64,000 nt of DNA from Phyllostachys edulis (Eukaryota > Streptophyta > Magnoliopsida > Poales > Poaceae): the NCBI GenBank assembly GCA_036346405.1, contig CM070559.1, positions 39,221,889-39,285,888 on the forward strand, in the 5' to 3' direction. A program made the position numbers and the translations under genes. Below the pieces are notes generated by a model. It saw nothing but the letters and a program-made list of their open reading frames with translations, was not told the DNA's origin and did no database searches. Below, one piece after another: positions 11,720 to 23,561 of the stretch. The stretch's first letter is position 1; every line of letters begins with the position of its first letter.

Positions 11720-11887
11720 GAAGTCTAGAAGATAATTGAAGTCTAGAAGATAATTGAAGTTCAGAAGATAATTAAAGTCCAGAAGATAATTGAAATCCAT
11801 GCATACGACCCGCGCACTAGTGAAGCAAATAGAGAAGTCCAGAAGATAATTAAAGTCTAGAAGACAATTGAAGTCCAGAAGATAATT
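11720..11887 (+). repeat. 18-bp in-frame tandem repeat in integrase/RT linker
   Basis: The unit is gaagtccagaagataatt with small variants. Four copies (11720-11791) are followed by about 40 bp of unique sequence and then three more copies (about 11834-11887). Each codes for Glu-Val-(Gln/stop)-Lys-Ile-Ile. Related copia polyproteins usually have a single such hexapeptide at this point, so this looks like a local expansion. Several copies carry TAG in place of CAG. Confidence 0.8.
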
Positions 11888-12389
11888 GATTTGATCAACT
11901 ACCTGACCACTTTAGTGATTTGAAGAGCGTGACCAAGTTGCATGTGCCTGCACGCAATACACCAGAGAGGGTTGAAATACCAAAGAAAGAAAAAGGAATC
12001 TCTAATCCCGTCTTGAGGCCTCAAAAAGGACGAGAACTTCGGCCCCCTCGAATCCGAAGTAACCGGGGATGCCTGGTGAAAAAGGATAAGAATGACTTGA
12101 CACAACCGGTAACCGAAGTTCTCCAAAACTAGAAGGGGAGTCAGTTGAGACCTAGCACTTGTATGGAACCTTCAGAAAAGGCATACCAGATTTGAACATC
12201 CCCATGAAGGGAGACATCAGTAGAGATGTGTGCCCCGTAATTGGAAGCAGCGGTGAGCAAGTAGAAGCATTAGAAGAATCGCCCCTTGAAGAAATAGCTA
12301 TAAACTTTATGACCTCGGGAGAATCTATGAATATGATAACAACCAATGTCGATATTTATTTTTGCAAAGAAAAATTGCCACAATCATCG

Positions 12390-13480
12390 ATTTTGATCTA
12401 GAGCCTGCATTGCTCGCTGAATGTAAGAAAATATCAGATTGGGAAGATTAGAAGAATGCAATAGAAACTGAATTATTATCTCTGAATAAAAGAAAGGTGA
12501 TTGGGCCTGTAAGCCACATGTCTCCCCATGTGCTCCCCGTAGGGCATAAGTGGGTATTTGTTTGAAAGAGAAATAAAAATAAGCAAGGCTCGTTGCATAA
12601 GGTTTCACTCAACGTCCAGGAGATGATTATAAAGAAATCTATTCCCCAGTCATGGGCGAAACCACCCTTTAGATATTTAATCTCAATGACAGCTAACTTG
12701 AATTTAGAAATGAAATTGATGGATGTGGTAACTGCATACCTTTATGGCATATTGGATTCGAACATTTATATGAAGGTACCTGAATGTATGCCTGTCCCGA
12801 ACCATAACAGAGCAAATAGAAATCTGTACAGCGTGAAACTCAAAAAGTCAATGTACGGACTTAAGCAATCAGGCAGGATGTGGTATAATCGTTTGAAGGG
12901 ACTTTCTATGCAAGAAATGCTACACGAACAATGAGAATTATCTCTATGTATTTATATGACGATCCCAGGATAGATTTTGTATCATCTTAGTGTATGAAGA
13001 TGATTCGAACATCATTAGAACCCTAGAAGGTATTAAGAAAGCAAGCTCTTACCTGGAGTCGGAGTTCGAAATAAAAGATTTGGATAAAACCAAATATTGC
13101 CTAGGCTTGCAGCTTGAGCATACCCCTGAAGGGATTTGAGTGCATCAGTCAACCTACACTTAGAAGGTGCTAGAAATGTTCGGCTTTGAAAAGGTATACC
13201 ATTCGAAATTGCCAATGGTCGAGAGATCTTTGCAGTAAGACAAAGACCTGTACTGACCTAGAGAAGAGGGGGAGGAAGTTCTGGGACCGGAATTCCCATA
13301 CTTAAGTGCAATAGAAGCACTCATGTATTTAGCAAAATGTACTAGATCGGGCATTGCATTTGTCGTAAATCTGCTAGCAAGGTATAGTACAGAACCTACC
13401 AAAGGCATTGGCAGAGAATGAAGGACATCTTCCGATACCTCCAAGGAAGCAAAGAACTTGGTCTGTTCTACAGAAAGAAC
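12390..13480 (+). pseudogene. Copia reverse transcriptase, multiply broken
   Basis: Recognisable blocks are SMTANLNLEMKLMDVVTAYL (Asp of motif A at D-V-V-T-A-Y-L), YGILDSNIYMKVPE and KKSMYGLKQSGRMWYNRL. Downstream, in other frames, come a degenerate VYEDDS at the YVDD position (about 12990) and FEIKDLDKTKYCLGLQLEH. These are the ordered motifs of copia reverse transcriptase. At least three frame changes and several stops are present. Confidence 0.8.
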
Positions 13481-14072
13481 CAAGACCTGTCTATGAATGG
13501 CTATACAGGTGTTGGGTACCTGTCAAAACCGCATACAGCCAAGTCGCAAACAGGCTATGTATTCCTATGTCATGAAACTGCAATTTCATGAAAATCGTCT
13601 AAGCAATGTCTTGTATCGGCTTCGACAAACCACTCGAAAATGGAAATCGTCTAAGCAATGTCTTGTATCAACTTCGACAAACCACTCGAAAATAATAGCA
13701 CTATACGAGGCATCGCAAGAATGTTCTTGGATTCGACGGATGACTAACCTCATCCAGCAGTCATGTGGATTGCATACCGCACAAACCCCCACTATTATTT
13801 ATGAAGATAATGCAGCTTGTGTTGCACAAGTGTAGATGGGTTATGTGAAGAGTCAATTCATAAAGCATATCAACCACTTCTATGCTCATGAATTGCAAAA
13901 GATGAATGAAATTAAAGTACTGCATACTAAGTCATGTGAAAATCTTGCAGATTTATCCACTAAGTCACTTCCAGCGTCTAGCTTTGAAATATGCATACGT
14001 GGAATTGGAATGATGAGACTTAGAGAAGTGCAAAATTCGGGGGAGAACCTTCACGAACTCTTTATTAAAGCT
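13481..14072 (+). pseudogene. Copia RNase H with internal 52-bp duplication
   Basis: Blocks include HTAKSQTGYVF, NHSKIIALYEASQECSWIR, IIYEDNAACVAQV and KHINHFYAHELQKM. The end is KVLHTKSCENLADLSTKSLP, matching the usual ADLFTKSLP terminus. A 52-bp direct duplication (13592-13643 and 13644-13695) shifts the frame, and a TAG at 13833-13835 interrupts it. The C-terminal tail runs to about 14072, 230 bp before the polypurine tract. Confidence 0.8.
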
Positions 14073-14310
14073 TGATCAAGAAGACCGAGTACCCAAAGAA
14101 TGAATCCTGGAGATTAAATGAAATTAGGTGGATTGTATTCTTTTTCCCTTGATGAGTTTTCCTAAAGTTTCTCGGCTAAGGTTTTTAATGAGGCAATTCG
14201 TGCAGCACAGCAAAACGTGTTTCATGTACTCTTTCTCCAAATTTTTTCCACTAGATTTTTATGGAGTTTTGACAAGACATGAACATAACGGATGAGTGCC
14301 CAAGGGGGAG

Positions 14311-14574
14311 TATTAGGAAACCATGGGCCCAGACCTTGCAGGCCTGGCCCATGATGGGCTCCTCATCCACCCTAAAGACTATATAAAGGAGGGGACCCCC
14401 AACTATTATATTACCATTTACAGAAGAGCAATAAAGAGAAGAAAGAAGTCCCCTCATATCTCTGTGTTCAATCTACTACTCTGTACCGTTTATTCTTACA
14501 TTGTTCTAAGCGATTCTACGCTTGTCTACGAGATGATCGTTCGGACTGGACTCGCCAGTGATGGTTCCTCAACA
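14311..14574 (+). mobile_element. 3' LTR (264 bp) of the 9480-14574 copia element
   Basis: It begins TATTAGGAAACC directly after the polypurine tract and ends GGTTCCTCAACA, a 12-bp imperfect terminal inverted repeat in which the usual initial TG is TA. A TATA box is visible in ACTATATAAAGGAGG near 14379-14393. No matching 5' LTR is in the window, so age and target duplication cannot be judged. Confidence 0.8.
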
Positions 14575-14797
14575 TAAGTGAATTTGCCAGATTGATGACA
14601 GATTTGGGGTTGCACGATACCTTTCATGTGGTATATCATCTTATAAGGCTATCACTAATTTTTCCTGTTGCAACTGCATCAACTGAAATGTGCCTTTATG
14701 CGATGGAAACTGTGAAAAACATTTCACGTGCTCAAAATGGTGGCCAATTTATGAATGATTGCCTAATTTGCTATGTGGAAATGGGTGCACTAGAAAC

Positions 14798-16190
14798 AAA
14801 AATTTTAAAAATAATATTATTTTAAAAGATAATTACAAAATTAAATAGTCAAAAAAACAATTACAAAACTAGATCTCTATCGCCATTTGAAATGACGACC
14901 GGAGCCTATCGCTATTTCAAATGATGACAGGGACCCTGGTACCAAAGGGAATAGTGGAAAGGTTCCTGTCGTCAATTCAATTGGCGACAGGACCTGTCGC
15001 TATTTGAATTGGCGATTGGAACACTGTCCCTCCTCAGAATACAGTATTGTTTCTAGGAATTTTTAAACATAGCAAATGAGCTCAAAAAATTACAAAAGTT
15101 TTTTGTCGAGCCTCCCGACACAATGTACTTACTTGTGTCATTTTTCCATCATTTTATCCATTTTGAATTTTTTTTTTCCAAAATTCATTTAAGTATATTG
15201 TTTGTAGGAATTTCTAAATATATAAAATGAGCTCCAAAAATTATGAATTTTTTTAAGGCTCCTTATATAGTGGAATTGATTATGTATTTTTTTTCTAGAA
15301 TTTTATATATTCTGAAATTATCTCAAAAATTAGGATTTTAGGTTTTGAAAATTAGGGTTTCATGTTCCGGCAAAGATCGCAGTGGGGTCGGGAAACATTG
15401 CTGAGGAAGGCACATAATCCAACGAAGACAAGAAGTAGCGAGCAGTCGCGTGAAACACTTCCCAAAAACCCGATTTGCTCCTTCCCATGCAGGACCAAGA
15501 GAGGAGCCGATTTTAGAGACACAGCTCTCCCCATAGACAATGGTGTTTTTTGTAAAAGGAAGAAGACAATGGTGTTTTTTCTTTGATGTGTGTTGGAAGG
15601 ATAAGACGTCTCCAACTAGGCATGACATACTCCCATGTATAAATGAGTATCTCTTACCTAGAGTAGTCATGTGGTACTAAACTTCCCACATTTCCAAGTC
15701 ACATGAAATCATGAAACCCTAATTTTCGAAACCTAAACCCTTATTTTTCGAGACCTAAACTCTTAATTTTCGAGACACAAAGTACTCCTTCCTAAAAACC
15801 CTGAAGTTCCATCACATTGTGCTGCACTGCCTTGGCTACACTAGTGTGCACCGTATATGGGAAGAGATGTGTCTCTTAAATCAGCTCCTCTCTTGGTCCT
15901 GTATGGGAAGGAGCAAATCGGGTTTTTGGGAAGCGCTTCACACGACTGCTCGCTACTTCTTGTCTTCATTGGATCATGTGCCTTCCTCAGCAACATTTCC
16001 CGACCCCACTGCGATCTTTGCTGGAATCATGAAACCATGAAACCCTAATTTCCGAAACCTAAAATCCTAATTTTTTTAGACCTTAAACCCTTAATTTTCG
16101 AGACAATTTCAGAACATATAAATTCTAGAAAAATTACACAATTAAGTCCACTATGTAAGGAGCCTTTAAAAAATCATAATTTTTGGAGCT

Positions 16191-16226
<36 letters not shown>

Positions 16227-16607
16227 TCCTATAAATAGTATACTTAAATGAATTTTGGAGAAAAATTTAGAATGGATAAAATTATGGAGAAATTATACAA
16301 TCAAATACACTATGTCAAGAGCCTTCACAAAAAAAAATCGTAATTTTTTGAGGTCATTTGCTCATTCTGAGGGGGAACAGTGTTCCTATCGCCAATTGAA
16401 CTGGCGAGAGGAACCTCCCTAATGTTTCCTTTGGCGACAGGGTCTCTGTCGACAATTGAAATGGTGACAGGAGCCTATCGCCATTTTGGACCTAGTTTTG
16501 TAATTATTTTTTTACTACTTAATTTTGTAATTATCTTAGTTTTGTAATTATTTTTTTACTATTTAGTTTTGTAATTACCTTTTAAAATAATATTATTTAG
16601 AAAAATC
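14798..16607. mobile_element. Foldback element (Mutator-like), 1.8 kb, with ~740-bp inverted arms
   Basis: The flanks carry cactagaaac at 14788-14797 and 16608-16617, a 9-10-bp target duplication that suggests a Mutator-type element. The left arm (about 14798-15545) is an inverted copy of the right arm (about 15857-16607). For example, the stretch around 15362-15535 reappears reverse-complemented at about 15870-16030, and the AT-rich ends pair with each other. The loop is about 310 bp. Each arm contains smaller palindromes based on CTGTCGCC/GGCGACAG, about 14880-15020 and 16385-16480. No transposase is present, and the ORFs inside simply mirror each other. Confidence 0.85.
16190..16223. repeat. 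(AT)n microsatellite
   Basis: About 15 uninterrupted AT dinucleotides lie in the right arm of the foldback. The left arm at the matching place (about 15215-15225) has only a short AT run, so the microsatellite expanded after the arms diverged. Confidence 0.85.
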
Positions 16608-16880
16608 CACTAGAAACCATTACAAATGAAGTTGTAATAGATCGCTTACACAAGAAGTCTTGAGGAGGGCAGCTATTGAATGTAATTAACCTTCTGTGCT
16701 CTGTTATATTTTTTCCTTGTTTTCTTTCCAAAAGATTTTCAATTTACACACAGTTGTTTATTGTTCTAACATGTTACATATGTTTACTGTTTTCTAGGTT
16801 GCTTAATGCCAAGAAGTTCCAATGACACTTCTAAATCTCGGATCTATAAGTCCAGACACTAAAATATTAGTGCGATATAT

Positions 16881-17856
16881 CTGAGGGCAGACCCTCTTAG
16901 GTTCATGGGTGTTCAGCTGAACACCCATTAATTTATGCAAAAAAAAAACCACTGTATAGTATGTGTATTACATATATAATGAAATATATTCTTAATTGAG
17001 ACAACTAGACCACAACTCCCTCTTTTTTGTGTGCAAAAAATCCACTATACTAAAACCACGCCTCCCTCCAATGCTCCACAACCTCAAACTGACCCATGTG
17101 ATGGTTGGTCCATGGTCACACATCCTTCGGCCTTTGCCCTTTGGGCATTGGACCATTCGACCCAACCACAACAAGGTCATCCCCTCATCTCTCTCTCTAA
17201 CTCTAACAATCAACAGATAGTAGCCGGTTCTCACATCTCTCCTTCTCTCTCAACGTGATGACGCGGCCACGACGTTGCGCGGTGGCAGGGCGGAGGTCGG
17301 AGGAGCAAGGTCGGGCACTGGGCACCAGGCACCGAGTGGGGAGGGCGACTGGGGACCCTGCGGGCCTGTGGTCGATGGCAACGACCCGGCACCTCGCGCA
17401 GCTTCTGACAAGAAGGCAACACGCGGCCGTGGTACCCAAATTCCGAACAGCACAGAGGTGAGTTCAATCTGAATTACCATATCATCAATTCCCAAGCTCA
17501 GATCATTAATTCCCAAACTAGCAAAGAGCAAACCCAAATGCCCAAATCAATAATTTTGTTTGTGTTAGTTTGAATTGTGATCGGTAAATCTTGTCTTTTT
17601 TGTGAAATGTATATCTCAAAGCTTCAAAAAAAAAAGAGAAGGGTGTCGGTTTGAAAGGCATGAAGGAAAATCGAGTTAAATTGTATTTTTTTTTCTTGAT
17701 TATTTTGTAATTTTACAAAATTATTTGAGATGTTGTCATCAGGACGAATAATTTGTACTTTGATTTTTTTTTTCTATTGTGCACATTTATATTTTACATT
17801 GAACAATATTTTTGTAAATTTGAACACTCATTCTGAAAATCCTAGGTCCGCCACTG
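16881..17856. mobile_element. Possible non-autonomous hAT (Tip100-like) element
   Basis: The right end, reverse-complemented, begins CAGTGGCGGACCTAGG, then TGAGTGTTCAAATTTAC. The left end reads GAGGGCAGACCCTCTTAGG, then GGGTGTTCAGCTGAACACC. CAG-GGCGGA-type ends are common in plant hAT-Tip100 derivatives. I found no convincing 8-bp target duplication. The inside has a GC-rich block (about 17250-17440) that could be a captured gene fragment, but its frames match nothing I recognise. Confidence 0.4.
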
Positions 17857-18197
17857 AGTTCCTCCATCTCATTAGGTAAGTCATCTCAGAAAAACCGATA
17901 TGCCATAATACATTGACATGAAGTTGTTTCGACTCTCAACTTTATGTTGTTAATCCTATGGTGACTCAAGAGGTTTGTGTCCTGGATCTGCCTCACTTTT
18001 AGCTGGTGGATCTTTGAACTATCAAAGAGCATGTGCTTTTGGAAAATATTACAGTAGTTATAATTTTGATCTCAATGGTCAATTTCACACTTGTCTTACC
18101 TGCTAAATTGAAGAGCTTTCCACTAAAACTCAAAAAGTATCATAGTGGCATTTGAGTGAGATACCTGACCGCACTAAAGCTCAACCATACAAGTGCA
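17857..18197. other. No gene seen
   Basis: Moderately AT-rich sequence with no convincing frame or repeat. It is the left flank of the LINE insertion and ends in the target-site copy catgtacattg (18198-18208). Confidence 0.5.
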
Positions 18198-18208
18198 CAT
18201 GTACATTG

Positions 18209-20991
18209 TTTTTTTTCGAAAGGGGTAAACCAGCTTTTATATAAAGCTAATAAAGTGTTTTTACAACCAAACTACTCAACCACAATCACACTGGGGATAC
18301 CAGTTTTCAACCGACTCCTAAGCAAAAGATTACAAAGCCAAACCACAACCAGAAGAACTGGAACTAGAACTAACAATGACTATTACAACCATTAGGCCAG
18401 AAGATCACTAGGGCATGGTTGGTTTGCATGCATCACACAGAAAGATTTTAACCAATCCGCAGCCAAACTTATCACCCAGTCCAGAACTTCCCGGTCCCCT
18501 TCTTTCATTAGGATTCGCCACTTCTGCAAACAAGATATAGATTTGAAAATAGCTTCAGTAGGATGCTTAGGAAATTCCTTTACAATCGTCATTCTATTTC
18601 TGGTTTTCCAAAGCATCCAAGTCCCAACTGCAAAACTAAATAAGCAAACGTGATTATTGTTAGCACCCCTACCACCCAACCAATAGTGATGAAAATCTTC
18701 AAGAGATTCCAGGACCTTATCCCACATCAAGAAATCTTTTACACAAACCCAAACAAATTTGGCTAGAACACAATTAAAGAGGATATGATCAGTGTTCTCT
18801 AGGACCTCACACAAAATACAGTTTTCACCCCCTTTCCATTTTCTAATTTTAAGTTGGGCTGCTGTTTGAAGCTGTCCTGGAAAGCCAGCCAAAGGAAGAC
18901 ATTCACCTTAAGAGGAATTCTACTTTTCCATAAACTCTGATTTTTCTGAAGAATGATCCCCCAAAGGACCAATACCGATATAAAGATTTCACCGAAAAAG
19001 AACCTGAGCGCTCTAGACACCACACCAACTTATCTCTATCAGTATTTAGGTCCACCCCTTCTAAAGCCGATTTCAAATTAGTCCAAAGCTCTTCCTCTAC
19101 CCCTCCAAATTGCCTACTAAAACTAATATTCCATACTCCTGTTTCAAAAATATCTGCTATTCTCACATCAAAATTCACACAAATTTTAAACCACCTTTCA
19201 TAATTAATTTTCAAAGAACTGTTGTTAAGCCAAACATCTTTTCAAGACAAGGTGTCTTTACCATTTCCAATCTGATGAGCCACCCCACTATTGAAAAGGT
19301 ACTTAACTTTTTGCAAAGAATTCCAAAATTGAGAACCCCTAATAGATAGAGAATCTCTGAAACCACCCCCCCCCCTCTCTAGGAAAATATTTGGCCTTCA
19401 AAATCCTACACCATAACTCGTCCTTGGCCCTATTCATTCTCCAGTACCATTTGCTCAAACGGCAATCATTCATCAGCCTAGTGTTAATCACCCCCAATCC
19501 CCATAATCTTTAGGTCTACAAACTGCACCCCACTTGACCATGTGATATTTTAAATTATCACTAGTCCCCCTCCAAAAGAACCTAGATCTAATAGAGTCCA
19601 TTTTCCTATGAACTTCCCCACTTAACCTATAAAACCCCATCGTATATATTGGAAGACTGCTTAAACTGCTATTCACCAAAATCAACCTCCCACCTGAGGA
19701 TAGAAAGTTATTCTTCCAATTATCTAGCCTACTACCCAGCTTGCTAAAAAACTTATTTGTTGCCTTCTTGTTGATCTTCCATTCCCCAATATCTATTCCC
19801 AAATAAGTCATAGGAAGTTGACCCAATTTATAGTTTAGCATATTAGCAACATTAATAGCTTCCTCCTCTTCCACACCCAAAACATAAACTTCACTTTTGT
19901 GATAGTTAATTTTCAGCCCCGACATTCACTCAAAACAGTAGAGGAGAAACTTGAGATTAAGAATAAACTTCTCTTGAGAGTCAATCATTAAAATTGTATC
20001 ATCTGCATATTGGAGAATTGGAACACCCCCAGAAATTAAATAGGATACTATACCACAAACTAACCCCTTTTCTTGAGCTTTGCCAATAATATTTGCTAGA
20101 GCATCAGCAGCTAGATTAAAAAGCAAGGGAGACAAAGGGTCCCCTTGCCTCAAACCTCAATGAGTAGTGAAATAAGGTCCAACTGTCCTATTAATGTTAA
20201 TACTGACCTTATCCCCTTTGACAGAGCTCATTACCCACTTAATCCACCGTTCAGAGAAAACTTTTTCCCCTCATTACCTTTTCCAGGAACCCCCATTGAA
20301 TTTTGTCATACGCTTTCTCAAAGTTCAACTTGAGAATCACACCCTTTTTCTTAGAGATTCTCATCTCATGAAGAATCTCATGTAAAGATAAAACCCATCT
20401 AGGATGTTTCTCCCTTTGATAAAGGTAGTTTGGCAATCACTAATAACCCTATTACTATTTTTCCAAGCCTAGCTGCCATCAATTTAGTTAGAATTTTAAA
20501 GCTCACATTAATCAAGCAGATTGGCCTAAAATACTTAATGGTATTAGCCTCCTTGATTTTAGGAACCAAAGTAATCACCCCACAGTTTAACCTTTTCAAG
20601 TCCAATTTCTCCTCAAAAAAAAAATCCTCCACCCTTTTCATGAACACAGGCTTGATAGACCCTCAAAAAGCTTTATAAAAAGAAAAAGGGAATGGGGCAG
20701 AATTAGTAGGTAAATCATTTATAACAGTCCAATCTTCTTCCTCAGTAAAAGGTTGAATCAGACTTTCATTGTCAGAAGCAAAAACTTTACTGTTTATCCT
20801 CCAGAAATTGTCTTTGAGAGAAACATTCTGATTGTCTTCAAGGCCAAACAAGTTTTTGTAGAACTTATAAATGTGCTCTCTAATTTCCTCCTCTTCTGTA
20901 ATACTCACTCCATCAGTATCCAGACTATAAATCCAATTTTTCCTTCTCATACCATTAGCACAGCTATGAAAAAAACCAGTATTGGAATCTC
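18209..20991 (-). mobile_element. 5'-truncated LINE (L1-type) retrotransposon
   Basis: The element is flanked by catgtacattg at 18198-18208 and 20992-21002, an exact 11-bp target-site duplication. Read on the minus strand it ends in a short A tract (8 A, 18209-18216) next to the 3' target copy, and starts abruptly inside the region between endonuclease and reverse transcriptase. A truncated 5' end, a 3' A tract and a target duplication of this length are the signature of target-primed reverse transcription. Length is 2,783 bp. ORF1 and the endonuclease are missing. Confidence 0.92.
18392..20991 (-). pseudogene. LINE ORF2: reverse transcriptase and zinc-binding domain, broken
   Basis: In minus-strand order: a GDSNTGFFHSCANG block at the 5' truncation, ITLVPKIKEANTIKYFRPIC (20600-20520), EKAYDKIQWGFLEKV (20330-20270), RQGDPLSPLLFNLAADALAN (20150-20090), QYADDTILM (YADD catalytic motif, about 20010-19985), MTYLGIDIG and GGRLILVNSSLSSLP (19830-19650), then the zf-RVT domain with C-x2-C and a downstream H-x-LF-C arrangement (CILCEVLENTDHILFNC, 18815-18765). 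The ORF is split into several frames by stops. It ends at a TAG at about 18392-18394, followed by about 180 bp of 3' UTR. Confidence 0.9.
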
Positions 20992-21002
20992 CATGTACAT
21001 TG

Positions 21003-22318
21003 TTTTCGGGTGAACTTTCTTTGATGCGAAGAAAACCTTTTCCAGTAACAGACAAATTCTTTCGTTAATATTGGTTGTCATTGTTGAACCAAAACCACGT
21101 CTGAATTAACAACTATGATGTACAAGTTTCATTCTCTAGCAGCTGGGAGTCATGGACTCATGGTAGCCACGTATGGTGATCTTAGTGACCATGGTTGGTC
21201 TCTGTCGTTTTCTTTAATTGTGAAAAAACATTTAATCCAATTGTCTCTTCCGTGCATGCAGGTAGTGCTTTTTCTTGGTGCTGCCGACAGGCAAGTCCTC
21301 ACCTACCAGCTGAAGTCTTTTCAGGTTGCCAGCTTCTTGGTGTCATATTTTGCATGGCTTGTTGTCATGGCACCCTGCTTTTCCTCACTTAAATTCGCGT
21401 TCTTTGGTTCGGAGTTCATTATGTGATACTTGCAAGGTTTCGCCATTTCGTGAGTTTTGGTCCTTAACATAGTGGCAGGGGCAGCACTATTACTGATGCA
21501 TGAGTTAATTGCCGATAGCCAATGGGGCCTTGTTATATACTTCTCACCTTTCTCTTGTTCTATCATGACCGTTGCTTACTGTGGACATGACTAGTTGCTG
21601 TCTTGGAATTGTTTTTCAGCTTCATCTATGAACAGTTCGTCACATTGACTATTGCTTAAAGTCTAGATATCTTGATTTGTATTGAGTAATTCTGCATAGG
21701 AGTTCTAAAATTTTACAGGTGTGAGTGATGTTCTGTTCTTTTATTCTTTTTCCATAGCAGTAACAAAGTTTGTGATCCTATTACATAGTTTCTATGGTTT
21801 TGTGATTCAGTTTCCTTGAGTTGTGAACTCAATTGGACAATGCACCAACCATTGTTCCAAAACCTAGCAGAAACCGGCCAGTATCCATAAATCCTGATCT
21901 GCCATATTTCTAAAACCAGCTGGTATGGTAGTATTTGCGCGATAATTTGATGAAACATATGAATTGGTTCTGGTTTAATATCTAGAAAGAACAGAAACTA
22001 GAGGAACTTGTTTCACTAGGTGGATTATTTGCAAGTTGTTCTATCAAGATCCTGGAGCATATAGTTCATCAGCTTACAGCCAAAGAGACATATTTCAGGA
22101 CAAAAGTAGCGGCAGCAATCACGGGCTCAAATAATTCTCCTGCTTGTTATCCTCTGAGCCTATTGCATGTTTGTCCTTCTGTTTGGCATCTAAATTTGCA
22201 TCCACTACAAAAATTTGTGAAATATGTCCATGTCAACATTGTGGTCACGGCCTCTGGGGTTCCTAGCCACGATTTTTTTTTCTGCCTATTGTTTCTTCCC
22301 AATTGAATGGGCAATCCG
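21003..22318. other. No gene recognised
   Basis: The sequence has ordinary AT content. Short ORFs (for example 21115-21426 plus) lack recognisable domains and show no supporting splice structure. I see no transposon ends here. Confidence 0.4.
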
Positions 22319-22581
22319 CTATGATCGCGAACTAGCTGGTATCTTTCAGGTTGTATGTTTGCAACACTAACTGTAGTGTAGTCAGAGACAATTTGCATTG
22401 TCTGCATGTACCTCAAAGTTCAATCAAACTGGTCCTTTTCGAAGATCAAGCTATGATCGCGAACTATCTGGTATCTTTCAGGTTGTATGTTTGCAACACT
22501 AACTGTAGTGTAGTCAGAGACAATTTGCATTGTCTGCATGGACCTCAAAGTTCAATCAAATTGGTCCTTTTCGAAGATCAA
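22319..22581. repeat. Tandem duplication of a 132-bp unit
   Basis: Two adjacent copies (22319-22450 and 22451-22581) start at ctatgatcgcgaact and end at gaagatcaa. They differ at only a few positions, for example agctgg versus atctgg and gtacct versus ggacct, so the duplication is fairly recent. No frame or known repeat family is evident. Confidence 0.9.
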
Positions 22582-22913
22582 AGAATAGTACTTTTTTCTG
22601 AACCAAAGTAGAATACCTGTTGCCAGACTGGAGCAAGCTAGTTGCGATTGATGGACTAATAGTCCGGTAGCATCGTTATGCGTTGAGCATTGGTTGGTAA
22701 ATGTCCTATTCATGTTTCATGTTTCATCGTAGCATAATATCAGCTCAAGATGCTGCTTCCTTGCCGTATCTGACGGGTCACTTTTACCTCTTTATGCACC
22801 TGTCGAATATGACTATTATATCGGCGACATGAAGGTTGCAAGTTGCAACTAACTCTTCTTTTCTTTGAGGGGAATTTAACTAGTACTTTCTTCTAATAAG
22901 ATAACAGTTTTTA
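22582..22913. other. No gene seen
   Basis: Non-coding flank between the 132-bp tandem duplication and the TIR element that begins at 22914. I see no motif here. Confidence 0.4.
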
Positions 22914-23561
22914 GGATCAATTCCTTATTTGTCATTGAAAGTTGACCGGGTCCCTAAAATACTATCGTAAAACTGGTTCTCCCTTTGTTGCCATCGGATC
23001 TCAACTTTCATCCTATTTTTGCCACTCTTGTCGGTCAACCATGAGTTGACTATCAAATTATGTGTGAAAAGACTTATTTACCCTTCTTGCTCATGGACTC
23101 GGTCGGGTTTGTGTTGCGGCTTGGCTTGACCTGTGCAAACAGAAGTGAACCCGAGGCACAGTGCCTCGTCTTCCTCGATGCACCCTGAGGCAGAGTGCCT
23201 CATCTTCCTTGATGCACAACGGCGGCGGGGGCGGGAGCGATGGTGGTTGCGGGGAGAGGCTAGGTTGGCGCAGGGGAGGGGGGAGGCCGGGTCGGCTCGC
23301 GAAGAGGCGGCGCGGCGGGAGCCATGGGCGGATCCAAATAAGGCTTGGAGGTGCATAGGACATCAGGTCTGATTTTATTTTACCTTATCAAAGCATCTGT
23401 ATACCTAGGTGTGCACCCCACAACATAAGCTCAGTGACCCTGTACATATGTGATGATATGTATGAGTACATCCGCCATTGGCAGGAGCGCGAGCGGCATG
23501 GGCGGGGAGGCTGGGCACCTTCCGGACGGGTGGCGGGAGTGGCAGTGGCGTTGGTGGCGAG

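Larger units (their letters stand above)
9480..14574 (+). mobile_element. Ty1-copia retrotransposon, degraded, 5' LTR missing
   Basis: Plus-strand order is gag fragment, protease, integrase, reverse transcriptase, RNase H, polypurine tract (caagggggag, 14301-14310) and a 264-bp 3' LTR. Protease-integrase-RT order defines Ty1-copia. No copy of the LTR is present on the left, and the left border against the neighbouring LTR remnant is approximate. Many stops and frameshifts make it inactive. Confidence 0.85.
14580..16672 (+). pseudogene. hAT transposase C-terminal (dimerisation) fragment, split by a foldback
   Basis: The left part (14592-14797) reads HLIRLSLIFPVATASTEMCL and GGQFMNDCLICYVE, matching the hAT family dimerisation domain, whose usual signature is LALILPVATAS-x-ER-x-FS followed by M-x-D-x-x-ND-x-L-x-x-Y-x-E. 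The right part resumes at 16608 with a frame reading TITNEVVIDRLHKKS and a stop at about 16661. The two halves meet at a duplicated cactagaaac. Only this terminal portion remains; the DDE catalytic core is absent. It abuts the copia LTR at 14574, so the rest was probably lost. Confidence 0.75.

Noticed and set aside
15338..16048. Paired ORFs of similar sequence on both strands
   Set aside because: They are mirror images produced by the inverted arms of the foldback element, not genes.
21115..21958. Several 80-100-codon ORFs
   Set aside because: No domain, no codon bias that stands out and no splice structure. They are likely chance frames.
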